NCBI GenBank assembly: GCA_047518265.1
Contig: JAKZRG010000018.1
Location: forward strand, 1 to 64,000
DNA from: Oceanospirillum sp047518265
GTDB taxonomy: Bacteria > Pseudomonadota > Gammaproteobacteria > Pseudomonadales > Halomonadaceae
Direction: 5' to 3'
DNA length: 64,000 bases
Shown here: positions 34,044-42,104 of the stretch, piece by piece
Numbering within the stretch: the stretch's first letter is position 1
Layout of the letters: the number at the start of each line of letters is the position of its first letter
Notes under the pieces: model-generated
What the model was told of the DNA's origin: nothing
What the model saw: the letters and a program-made list of their open reading frames with translations, nothing else
Databases searched by the model: none
Position numbers and translations under genes: made by a program

Positions 34044-35450
34044 TCACTCTAATTCATCCGGCTCAAACAGTCCTCGTTTCATCACAAATTTCACCCAGAT
34101 TGCTCCAATAATACAAACTACCAACAGAATACCGCCTGTTAATGTATAAACCTGTTGCGTCATTTCTGGAGATGGTGAGTTGTTCATCGCCGCATAAACC
34201 ATACCCAAAATACCGACAATCTGAGGAATAGGATAAAAAGGCGTGATATAGGGTCTTGCTGCATTGGGGTAACGCTTTCTTAAGATCAGAACATCAATAT
34301 GGGCCACAATATACGTCAGAAACCAGCATGTTGAAGCAGAGATCAACAAGAGGATGACCGAGTCCGTATCAGAACCAATAAAAAACAGAGGGACAGCTGT
34401 AATTAATGCCATAAAGAGCACAGCAACCCAAGGTTCACCTTGTTTATTGACCGCCTTAAACATAGGGAATACCTGACCATTCTGTGCCATACCGTATAAC
34501 ATTCTAGGAATAGCTGCTAAAACGGAGTTGACCGTACTACAGGTACCAGTAATAGCAACGGCAGCAATCAACATCAAAGCAGAATCACCCAAAATGGCGG
34601 ACATAAGATCAATATGGGGCAGCTCTGACGTCGCCAAAGTCTCTGCGGGTACAAAGTTTAAGGCAGCCAATACCAGTAACAGATAAACAGCCAGAATAAT
34701 GTAAAGCCCTAGATACATCGATCGCGGGATATCTTTTTCTGGGTTCTTCGATTCCTCAGCCAACGGACAGACATACTCAGCTCCCACAAAGCCCCATATT
34801 GCTAAGGCCACAAGTGAGAAAACACCCAAACCTTCTAGCTGCCAATCGGTATAAGAATTAGCCTCAACCGGCATACTTTCCGAAAAACCACCTATGCCAG
34901 CAATACCCACAATGACAAGAAAAACCACCATAGAAAATGCCAATAAAGACTGAACCTTGGCAAAAATATCGATCCCAAGAAGATTGAGCAGAGTAAAAAC
35001 TCCCAGTATTACAAAACCAATCACCATCGGTGAGGCTAAACCGGGAAAAAGCTCCCCTAATATGGCATCCACCAGAAAGATTTCTGCACTTAACCCCAGC
35101 ATGGGTACAATCACATAACCGGCAAAAACAGCCACAATCGCTGGAAAATGACCAATGGCGACTTCTGTATAGCTGCTAATGCCCCCTGCTTTAGGCATCA
35201 TTAAAGAAAGCTCAGAAAAAGAAGCGGCATAACATAGAGATAAAACGAAAGCGGCCAGAATAGCGATAAAGGCACCGTAACTGCTAAAACCCACCACCTG
35301 CAAAATCGATATCAAGGGTCCTTGACCGACAACTAAACCAACGGCCGTAGCTAATAAAGCCGTAAGTCCCAGTACTTTCTTTAACTGCCCTCCTGAACTG
35401 ACAGTAGAATCCTGAGCCAGATCGCTCGAATTTGTTGATGAGACACTCAT
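34044..35450 (-). CDS. APC-superfamily amino acid permease
   Basis: A 468-residue membrane protein with about 12 hydrophobic helices. The first helix has the APC glycine motif in A-V-G-L-V-V-G-Q-G-P, and F-S-E-L-S-L-M-M-P-K-A-G-G follows helix 2, typical of amino acid/polyamine/organocation transporters. It is divergent from a LuxR-type regulator, which is followed by an aminotransferase and a kinase. This suggests uptake of an amino acid or amino alcohol that those enzymes degrade. The substrate is not deducible. Confidence 0.88.
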   Translation of the reverse strand: MSVSSTNSSDLAQDSTVSSGGQLKKVLGLTALLATAVGLVVGQGPLISILQVVGFSSYGAFIAILAAFVLSLCYAASFSELSLMMPKAGGISSYTEVAIGHFPAIVAVFAGYVIVPMLGLSAEIFLVDAILGELFPGLASPMVIGFVILGVFTLLNLLGIDIFAKVQSLLAFSMVVFLVIVGIAGIGGFSESMPVEANSYTDWQLEGLGVFSLVALAIWGFVGAEYVCPLAEESKNPEKDIPRSMYLGLYIILAVYLLLVLAALNFVPAETLATSELPHIDLMSAILGDSALMLIAAVAITGTCSTVNSVLAAIPRMLYGMAQNGQVFPMFKAVNKQGEPWVAVLFMALITAVPLFFIGSDTDSVILLLISASTCWFLTYIVAHIDVLILRKRYPNAARPYITPFYPIPQIVGILGMVYAAMNNSPSPEMTQQVYTLTGGILLVVCIIGAIWVKFVMKRGLFEPDELE

Positions 35451-35800
35451 GTGTTCAATCCTCTTTTATTATTATCTAATCCAACACACTATCGAGCACC
35501 GGTTTTCTTCAATTTGGGTCGACTGAGGTTGGGTAAGCTCCTATTCGGGCCACTCTCTGACAGCGAGACGGTTCGGATATGGAGACAATAAAAGACTAGA
35601 ACTCACAAGAGTTTGATAGTATCGGTCAAAAGAATGATAGGCCGAAATACATTAATCTCTCAGGCCAACACCTTGTTTATCCTCTATATTTTTCATGTAG
35701 GATACGTTTCTATTTTAGATTGGGTCTGTATTTTATCTTCATCAATCAGTGAAGATAGAAAAATGATGTCGGCTTGCTGAGTAATAGAGGGGCTTCTTTA
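35451..35800. other. Divergent promoter region between the permease and LuxR genes
   Basis: About 350 bp between the minus-strand permease and plus-strand regulator. It must carry promoters both ways. I see no coding frame and no strong palindrome. Confidence 0.5.
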
Positions 35801-36499
35801 ATGTCTACCAACAAATCTGCTTTTCCCAATAAATTTCAAAGAGAAAGCCTTCAACTCGTTAATAAACTGGTTACTCTATCGGGGTCAGCATTTTATTTGG
35901 TAGGGACTGATATGCGTCATAAAGGTGTCGAAGTGAATAAGATAGATCCTCAGGTCGAACGGGATTATTTCAAAAACTTTCGCGCTCTGGACCCGCTAAA
36001 TCCGGGTAATTTTGAAGATACAAAACAAACGGTCGTCACCATCGATTCCCAAATCAGTGAATCAAAACTGCTGCAAACCATCTATTACCAAGACTTTATG
36101 CAACCCCATAATCATCGTTATGTGACCGATATGTTTTTCCGCTCCCAAGGAAGAATTTGCGCGGTCCTAACCATGCTGAGAGATAAAGATTCTGTCCCAT
36201 TCAACAACACTGAAATCAAGTTATTAAAGGATATTCAGCCTTTCCTTGAATACACTCTAAATGAAGTTTATGAGCCCAAGCGTAGTAGCCAAAGAAAGCT
36301 TTTCGAAGAAAAATATTGCCTGACTGATCGCGAGATTGATGTGTTAGAGCTGCTCATTAGTGGTGGCTCCAATAAATCCATCGCCAATGATTTGGCTCTA
36401 AGTCTGTCTACCGTCAAAACCCATTTACAGCATATGTTTCAAAAAACAGAGGTTGATTCCAGAAGTGAGCTTGTGGCCCTTGCTCTTAAACAGATCTAA
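35801..36499 (+). CDS. LuxR-family transcriptional regulator
   Basis: About 232 residues. The C-terminal GerE-type helix-turn-helix (about 165-232) is clear: L-T-D-R-E-I-D-V-L-E-L-L-I-S-G-G-S-N-K and L-S-L-S-T-V-K-T-H-L-Q-H-M. The N-terminal part is a GAF/PAS-like sensor of unknown ligand; the conserved residues of acyl-homoserine-lactone receptors are not evident, so I do not call it a quorum-sensing regulator. The start is the ATG at 35801 behind AGAGGGG. It sits between the permease and the aminotransferase-kinase pair and probably controls both. Confidence 0.85.
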   Translation: MSTNKSAFPNKFQRESLQLVNKLVTLSGSAFYLVGTDMRHKGVEVNKIDPQVERDYFKNFRALDPLNPGNFEDTKQTVVTIDSQISESKLLQTIYYQDFMQPHNHRYVTDMFFRSQGRICAVLTMLRDKDSVPFNNTEIKLLKDIQPFLEYTLNEVYEPKRSSQRKLFEEKYCLTDREIDVLELLISGGSNKSIANDLALSLSTVKTHLQHMFQKTEVDSRSELVALALKQI

Positions 36500-36637
36500 A
36501 ACCTAAAAACCGCCCCTCATACGGATCTATTTTTTCCACTCATTCTTCTGACCGATGCTCAATTTCCCTTAAGCGCTCTAAATTAAGTAGCACAGCAAGC
36601 GCTCATCATTACAACATAACAAATAAGGGGCTGAAAA

Positions 36638-37936
36638 ATGACACTGGATAATATGACGCAAAACCTTCTGGAACGTCGAAAAAAAGCCATAGGTAGACAC
36701 TCTCCACTGTTTTATGACAATCCGTTGCATCTGGTTCAGGGAGAAGATGTTTGGGTATTCGATCAACAGGGCAAACAGTACCTAGATGTTTATAATAATG
36801 TCCCCCACGTAGGCCATTGCCACCCCAGAGTGGTTGCTGCGCTAACCGAACAAGCCCAAACACTGAATACCCATACCCGCTACTTACACGAGAATATCCT
36901 TAATTATGTTGAGCGCCTGACATCAACCTTTGATCCATCTCTTGATATGGCCATGCTGACCTGTACCGGCAGTGAGGCCAATGAACTGGCACTGCGTATG
37001 GCCCGCTATTGTACGGGCGGTCAGGGTATTATCGTCACCGACTTTGCCTATCACGGTAATACCGAAGCGGTAGCGGAGCTAGGCACGGCCTTTATGAGCG
37101 AGGCAAAGAATACTCAAAGAGTAAAGTCCATTCCCCTACCGGATAGCTACTGGGGTTATGAAGGATTATCTGGTGAGCAGCTGACAGATCATTATATTGC
37201 TCAGTTAGAAAAAGCGATTCAGGCATTTTCCGATGATGGCATTAAACTCGCGGGGATTTTAATCTGCCCTGATTTTGCCAATGAAGGCCTATTGAATCTA
37301 CCCGAAGGCTTTATGGAAAGAGCCATTCAGACTGTTCGCAGTCACGGTGGATTGTTTATCGCGGATGAAGTGCAAGCGGGTTTTGGCCGCAGCGGCACGC
37401 ACTGGTGGGCTCACCAACACTATTCAGTAACACCAGATATCGTCACCATGGGTAAACCTATGGGTAATGGTCACCCTATCGGCGGCGTTGTCGCAAGAGC
37501 GGATCTGGTGGATCACTTTTCTGCTTCCTCAATGTACTTCAATACCTTTGGTGGTAACCCTGTGTCCTGTGCCGTAGGCATGGCCGTTCTGGATGTTTTA
37601 GAAGATGAGCAGTTACTGAATAATGCGATAACCACTGGAGCCTATGTCACAAAAGGGCTGAAAAACCTGCAAAAAGATCATGAAGTTATTGGAGAAGTAC
37701 GAGATTTAGGTCTGTTTTTTGGTATTGAGCTCATCAGAGAGGGTCAACCCGCTCCCAAACTGGCCCGTAAGGTGATTAACCATATGAAAGACCATGGTGT
37801 CTTGATCAGCACTATTGGTAGGAATAACAGTATTTTAAAACTCAGACCCGCCATGACCTTCCAACCCATGCATGCCGATATTCTAATCGAAACCTTAGAA
37901 CAAGCCTTGATAACAACCGCTAAGGAGGCTGAATAA
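36638..37936 (+). CDS. Class III aminotransferase-fold PLP enzyme, probable phospho-lyase
   Basis: A 432-residue PLP enzyme. T-C-T-G-S-E-A-N-E-L-A binds the cofactor phosphate, F-I-A-D-E-V-Q-A-G-F-G-R-S-G is the class III signature, and the PLP lysine is K273 in M-G-K-P-M-G-N-G-H. It overlaps the kinase gene by one base (TAATG). Subgroup III members paired with an APH-like kinase include ethanolamine-phosphate and 5-phosphohydroxylysine phospho-lyases, which eliminate phosphate from a kinase product. That role is the best reading of the context; an ordinary omega-aminotransferase remains possible. Confidence 0.85.
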   Translation: MTLDNMTQNLLERRKKAIGRHSPLFYDNPLHLVQGEDVWVFDQQGKQYLDVYNNVPHVGHCHPRVVAALTEQAQTLNTHTRYLHENILNYVERLTSTFDPSLDMAMLTCTGSEANELALRMARYCTGGQGIIVTDFAYHGNTEAVAELGTAFMSEAKNTQRVKSIPLPDSYWGYEGLSGEQLTDHYIAQLEKAIQAFSDDGIKLAGILICPDFANEGLLNLPEGFMERAIQTVRSHGGLFIADEVQAGFGRSGTHWWAHQHYSVTPDIVTMGKPMGNGHPIGGVVARADLVDHFSASSMYFNTFGGNPVSCAVGMAVLDVLEDEQLLNNAITTGAYVTKGLKNLQKDHEVIGEVRDLGLFFGIELIREGQPAPKLARKVINHMKDHGVLISTIGRNNSILKLRPAMTFQPMHADILIETLEQALITTAKEAE

Positions 37937-38955
37937 TGAGCCATATCAGCCTTCTACCTATGGACGAACAGCTTCAATACATGCAAAAGCTGGCAATAAA
38001 AGCACTGCAATATTGGGAGCTTGGCCATAGCCACTGCGAGCTTATCAAATATCGTGAAAACGGCGTCTTCAAGATAACCACTCAAGACGGTTCTCAATAC
38101 GCCCTAAGATTGCATCGACCAGATTACCATTCTGATCTCGAACTGCGCTCCGAACTGCTGTGGATTCAAGCGCTGGAGGAATACGGTTTTGCCGTACCAG
38201 AAGTGATTCCATCAAGCTCAGGTGAACTCTTGATCACTGTAAAACTGGATGATTTGGAGCAAGATTATCAAGCAGATCTTTTTGCTTGGGTGGGTGGTGA
38301 ACAACTGGGATCACTAGGAGATGGCCTTGGAGATAATCCAGCCAAAATAAAAAGCAATTTTTATAAAATTGGGGAAATGGCCGCCCAACTGCACAATCAC
38401 GCCATCAATTGGGAGATGCCCCAAGAATTCCATCGCCATGCATGGGATCTTGAAGGTCTTATCGGTGAATCCCCTTTCTGGGGGCGATTCTGGGAACTGG
38501 AGAGCCTGACAACTGAACAAGTTGAACTGCTACAGCAAGTAAGAGAAAAGGCCAAAAGTGATTTGATCCAATACGGTATCACGGCTGAAAATTACAGCCT
38601 GATTCACGCAGATTTTGTACCAGAAAACCTCTTGGTGGAGGGGGATATTGTACGGCTGATAGACTTTGATGATGCAGGTTTTGGCTGGCATCTATTTGAG
38701 CTGGCTACCGCTCTTTATTTTCTTCAGGATGAAAAAGACTATGCCTTAGCGAAGGATAGTATTATTAAAGGCTATCGCTCCCAGAGAGCCCTATCTGATA
38801 ATGAACTCAGTTATCTTGATCTATTTTTAGCCATGCGAGGGGTCACTTATCTTGGTTGGGTACAATCAAGACAAGAAACTGAAACCGCTAAAGAGCTGAC
38901 ACCCTATTTAGTGGATCTGGGTTGTAGAACCGCTAAAAAATACCTATCCAACTAA
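37936..38955 (+). CDS. APH-family small-molecule kinase
   Basis: A 339-residue kinase of the aminoglycoside phosphotransferase / choline kinase fold. L-I-H-A-D-F-V-P-E-N-L-L carries the catalytic aspartate and metal-binding asparagine, and L-I-D-F-D-D-A-G-F-G-W the metal-binding aspartate. An N-terminal K-Y-R-E-N-G-V-F-K region lies in the ATP lobe. Its start overlaps the aminotransferase stop by one base behind an AAGGAGG site. Relatives include hydroxylysine kinase and homoserine kinase type II. With the adjacent PLP enzyme it would phosphorylate an amino alcohol for phospho-lyase cleavage. Antibiotic resistance is unlikely given the operon. Confidence 0.85.
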   Translation: MSHISLLPMDEQLQYMQKLAIKALQYWELGHSHCELIKYRENGVFKITTQDGSQYALRLHRPDYHSDLELRSELLWIQALEEYGFAVPEVIPSSSGELLITVKLDDLEQDYQADLFAWVGGEQLGSLGDGLGDNPAKIKSNFYKIGEMAAQLHNHAINWEMPQEFHRHAWDLEGLIGESPFWGRFWELESLTTEQVELLQQVREKAKSDLIQYGITAENYSLIHADFVPENLLVEGDIVRLIDFDDAGFGWHLFELATALYFLQDEKDYALAKDSIIKGYRSQRALSDNELSYLDLFLAMRGVTYLGWVQSRQETETAKELTPYLVDLGCRTAKKYLSN

Positions 38956-39010
38956 TCGATAGTGCATCACTCCAATACTGCTAAAGGTTACTTAATCATC
39001 TGAACAAAAA

Positions 39011-39076
39011 TTTCTCTACAGAGAACCGTTATCTTCTCTAGTCAGCAGCTAGAGAATATTGGAATACTTTTGTTTA
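39011..39076 (-). repeat. 66-bp hairpin repeat, copy 2
   Basis: Same length and ends (TTTCTCTACA ... CTTTTGTTTA) as 31005-31070. The hairpin core is TTCTCTAG (39034-39041) with CTAGAGAA (39049-39056). Position 39039-39051 is T-A where copy 1 has C-G, so pairing is kept. It lies 55 bp after the kinase stop, on the opposite strand sense to that gene if read as in copy 1. Confidence 0.6.
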
Positions 39077-39253
39077 GGCATATAGCAGTATTTTTAGCAG
39101 GATTGAGTTAACGCAACTTAGTCCTGCTCTTTTTTAAAATGATCCCCAAGCTTCCTTTATCTCAAACTTTACCCCAGCCTTGACTACAACCATTCAGGGG
39201 CAGCTGATGGGCCGTAATCAAGACTGCAGTAAAACTTGCTAAACAATAAAAAT

Positions 39254-39299
39254 CGGTCATCCGTCGATACACAGCAGGGGGCGCACCAACGGATAACCG
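39254..39299 (-). terminator. Terminator of the aldehyde dehydrogenase gene
   Basis: CGGTCATCCGT (39254-39264) and ACGGATAACCG (39289-39299) pair at 10 of 11 positions. On the minus strand the hairpin is followed by ATTTTTATTG. It lies about 50 bp after the dehydrogenase stop. The remaining sequence of 38956-39350 shows only this and the 66-bp repeat. Confidence 0.65.
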
Positions 39300-39350
39300 G
39301 AAACTTAACTTGGTTTAAAGTTCCATAAATGTTTAAGCGTTAAACAAGAG

Positions 39351-40793
39351 TTAGATTGGAAATTGTTGCTGTCCCTTCTGAATCGTCACCCACTTCCATT
39401 CCGTAACATCATCCATAGAGAAGTGACCACCTTCTCGGCCCAGGCCACTATTTTTTACACCACCAAACGGCACGACAGGCTCGTCACGAATGGTCGGGCC
39501 ATTGATATGCACCATGCCGGTTTCCATCTGCTCTGACAGTCGAATAGCTTCTTGCAGATTATTGGTAATGATCGCACCAGACAGACCGTATTCACTGTTA
39601 TTGGCCAGTTCCAGAGCATGATCCGCGTCATCTGCTTTAATGACCGACATCACAGGGCCAAACAGTTCCGTATGGAAAACACTCATCTGGTCGGTGACGC
39701 CTGTTAACAGAGTCGGCTCAAAGAAAGCACCATCACAGTTACCACCAGCTTTCAGTTCAGCCCCTTCCTGCTGGGCTTTTTCTACCTGAACTTTTACAAA
39801 TTCCGCTTGCTGACGGGTTATTAATGGGCCCACTTGAGTTGCTGGATCTTTTGGATCACCGACTTTCAATTCTCCGACAGAAGTCGCCATCTTTTCGCAG
39901 AATTGATCGTAAACACCTTGCTCAACAATCACCCGTGAGCCGGTCATGCAAACTTGCCCCTGATTCATAAAGTTACTGAAGCGCGCCGCTTTTACGGCAT
40001 AGTCGATATCCGCGTCATTCAGAACAATCAGAGCGTTTTTACCGCCTAATTCCAGACCACAGCGCTTCATCTGCAAGGCACAATCCGCCGCCACCTGCTT
40101 ACCGATTTTGGAAGAACCGGTAAAGGTCATATATTTTACTTTAGGGCTTTTGATCATCGCTTGGCCTACCATAGGGCCTGTACCGGTCACTACATTTAAA
40201 ACACCCGCAGGCAAACCGGCTTTATGGAAAATTTCAGCCAGCTTGATACCAATTACGGGTGTGCGATCAGAAGGTTTCAGCACAACACAGTTACCGGCAG
40301 CTAACGCCCAACCGATCTTCCGTACCGATAACAGCAAAGGGAAATTAAACGGGGAAATGGCCCCAATAACCCCCAGTGGACGACGAATACTATAAGAAAA
40401 CACACCGGGGTAATTAGAGGGATAGGTTTCACCCATAACACGGCGAGCTTCACCGGCCATACTGCGAATAAAGTCTGGAGCATGGCTCACTTCGTAACCC
40501 GCCTTTAGCTGGGTAGCACCACCTTCAGTGGTCAGTAACTCACGCAACTCAGCCCCATGTTCGGTAATCAGATCAGCGGCTTTCAGCAGAATGCCTTCCC
40601 GTTTCGCCGCCGGTACCTCTTTCCATGTTTGGAAAGCCTCATGAGCATTGTTAATGGCAAGCTCAACATCCTCTTCACTGGACTGATGTACTAGGGCAAA
40701 AGCTTCGCCCGTGGCTGGGTTAATATTCTCATCCAACATACCGGTTGAAGATGGATGAGACTGTCCATTAATAAAAAACTGAAATTCGTTCAC
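39351..40793 (-). CDS. Aldehyde dehydrogenase, aromatic-aldehyde type
   Basis: A 480-residue NAD(P)-dependent aldehyde dehydrogenase. Visible are F-N-F-P-L-L-L at the oxyanion asparagine, F-T-G-S-S-K-I-G-K, the general base in L-E-L-G-G-K, the nucleophile in N-Q-G-Q-V-C-M-T-G-S-R, and E-L-F-G-P-V. N-G-P-T-I-R-D-E-P-V-V-P-F-G-G-V-K near the end recalls vanillin and benzaldehyde dehydrogenases. I start at the GTG at 40791-40793, which has CAGGAG seven bases upstream; the frame runs 70 codons further but that part is unlike the family. It is divergent from the AraC gene. A role in making benzoate-type acids for the lig pathway is inferred. Confidence 0.88.
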   Translation of the reverse strand: MNEFQFFINGQSHPSSTGMLDENINPATGEAFALVHQSSEEDVELAINNAHEAFQTWKEVPAAKREGILLKAADLITEHGAELRELLTTEGGATQLKAGYEVSHAPDFIRSMAGEARRVMGETYPSNYPGVFSYSIRRPLGVIGAISPFNFPLLLSVRKIGWALAAGNCVVLKPSDRTPVIGIKLAEIFHKAGLPAGVLNVVTGTGPMVGQAMIKSPKVKYMTFTGSSKIGKQVAADCALQMKRCGLELGGKNALIVLNDADIDYAVKAARFSNFMNQGQVCMTGSRVIVEQGVYDQFCEKMATSVGELKVGDPKDPATQVGPLITRQQAEFVKVQVEKAQQEGAELKAGGNCDGAFFEPTLLTGVTDQMSVFHTELFGPVMSVIKADDADHALELANNSEYGLSGAIITNNLQEAIRLSEQMETGMVHINGPTIRDEPVVPFGGVKNSGLGREGGHFSMDDVTEWKWVTIQKGQQQFPI

Positions 40794-40932
40794 AAGAGAC
40801 TCCTGAGATATTGGTCTTGTTGTTGTGCAAATAATTAGACCCGATCTCAAAAGCAGACTTAATGTTAAAAATCCCTCAGTATTTGCAGGAAATACGCAAG
40901 CAAACGCCAATAACACGGGAATATCTGGATTA

Positions 40933-40959
40933 TTCCGAGCAACTTTTGTGCTTTTCCGA
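40933..40959. promoter_or_regulatory. 21-bp-phased TTCCGA direct repeat
   Basis: TTCCGA occurs at 40933-40938 and 40954-40959, 21 bp apart, in the divergent region between the aldehyde dehydrogenase and the AraC regulator (40794-41135). The spacing suits AraC-family half-sites. No gene was recognised in this 342-bp region. Confidence 0.3.
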
Positions 40960-41135
40960 ATATTACTTGTACATATCACGCAAGCACCTTGAGCTGGTGC
41001 CATACTCCTGTTACTTATTTAAATAGAACGTAAGGTTGAAAATCACGGATTCTAAAAATAATACCGGGTTTGAATCCGTTCGATTAAAAAGATCACGACA
41101 TAAAAAACACAATAATAAGAAACAGGTATCCAGCG

Positions 41136-42035
41136 ATGAGTCATCCATCCCACAGCGCTATCTATCGATTGGAAGCGATAGAAGTTCCTACAGCCCTACA
41201 GTCCAAGCTCATTCGGGTAGCAGAAGATAATGAGTGCGGGCAATTGATTCTGCTTATTCGAGGATCGTTAACGCTGAATAATGAAAGGAATAGTCCAAGG
41301 GAGTTACAAGGCCCAGCCTTACTTTGGCAACCTAAAGCCAGCGGCCTTAGCGTTAGAATCCATGCGGGCAGTGAATGCTGTTTGTTAACTCTGCCCAACG
41401 AGATTGTTTTACGGGTACAGCAACTGGATCAGGACAGTGAGGGTCGTCGGTTAATCCCCAATCAGGGGCTGGAGCTGAATCTAGGCCACTACACCGACCT
41501 ACAAAAAGTCGTGCACCAGTCATTTTTAGCCGTGGTTAATGAAGTACAGCAAAACAATGGTCCCTCTTTAACCCTCGTTTTTTCCCATCTGTCGATTATT
41601 TGGGTCAATATTTGGCGACAAGTGGGTGCGGAAGATATGTTACGCAGCGCAGAAAAAGACGTGCAAAGCGTATTGCAACGCTTTCGGGAACTGGTGGAAA
41701 CTCACTACCGGGAACACTGGGGTGTCAGTCAGTATGCCGATGCACTACGGATCAGTCATGATCGCCTCTACGCCTGCTGCAAACGGGAAGTAGGCCTAAC
41801 GCCCATTCAAGTGATTCATGAGCGCCTAACGGAAGAATCCAAGCTCGCCCTTGAACGCTCCGCATTAAATATGGAGCAGATCGCTTATACCCTGGGCTTT
41901 CGGGACAGTACTCACTTCAGTCATTTCTTTAAACGCATGACAGAGCACTCTCCACGGCAATATCGAACCATGCGCCATCAAACGGCAGGTACAGATCTCA
42001 GTGGCAATGACCAGAATTTTGCTCATTGGCCTTAA
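41136..42035 (+). CDS. AraC-family regulator
   Basis: A 299-residue protein. The N-terminal half is cupin-like (G-Q-L-I-L-L-I-R-G-S-L and similar strands). The C-terminal half has the double helix-turn-helix, with W-G-V-S-Q-Y-A-D-A-L-R-I-S-H-D-R-L and M-E-Q-I-A-Y-T-L-G-F-R-D-S-T-H-F-S. It lies between two aldehyde dehydrogenases, one divergent and one 69 bp downstream on the same strand, so it probably controls both in response to an aromatic aldehyde or acid. The ribosome site is poor. Confidence 0.86.
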   Translation: MSHPSHSAIYRLEAIEVPTALQSKLIRVAEDNECGQLILLIRGSLTLNNERNSPRELQGPALLWQPKASGLSVRIHAGSECCLLTLPNEIVLRVQQLDQDSEGRRLIPNQGLELNLGHYTDLQKVVHQSFLAVVNEVQQNNGPSLTLVFSHLSIIWVNIWRQVGAEDMLRSAEKDVQSVLQRFRELVETHYREHWGVSQYADALRISHDRLYACCKREVGLTPIQVIHERLTEESKLALERSALNMEQIAYTLGFRDSTHFSHFFKRMTEHSPRQYRTMRHQTAGTDLSGNDQNFAHWP

Positions 42036-42104
42036 CTGAATGATCTGCTCCCTATACTGACAGCAAGCCCTCTTTTTTGACCATTGATTGATAGGTAAAC
42101 CCCA

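Noticed and set aside
35801..36499. Quorum-sensing LuxR receptor
   Set aside because: The N-terminal half lacks the recognisable autoinducer-pocket residues and no luxI-type gene is present.
37936..38955. Aminoglycoside resistance gene
   Set aside because: The APH fold is shared with metabolic kinases, and overlap with a PLP enzyme gene in a permease-regulator locus points to catabolism.
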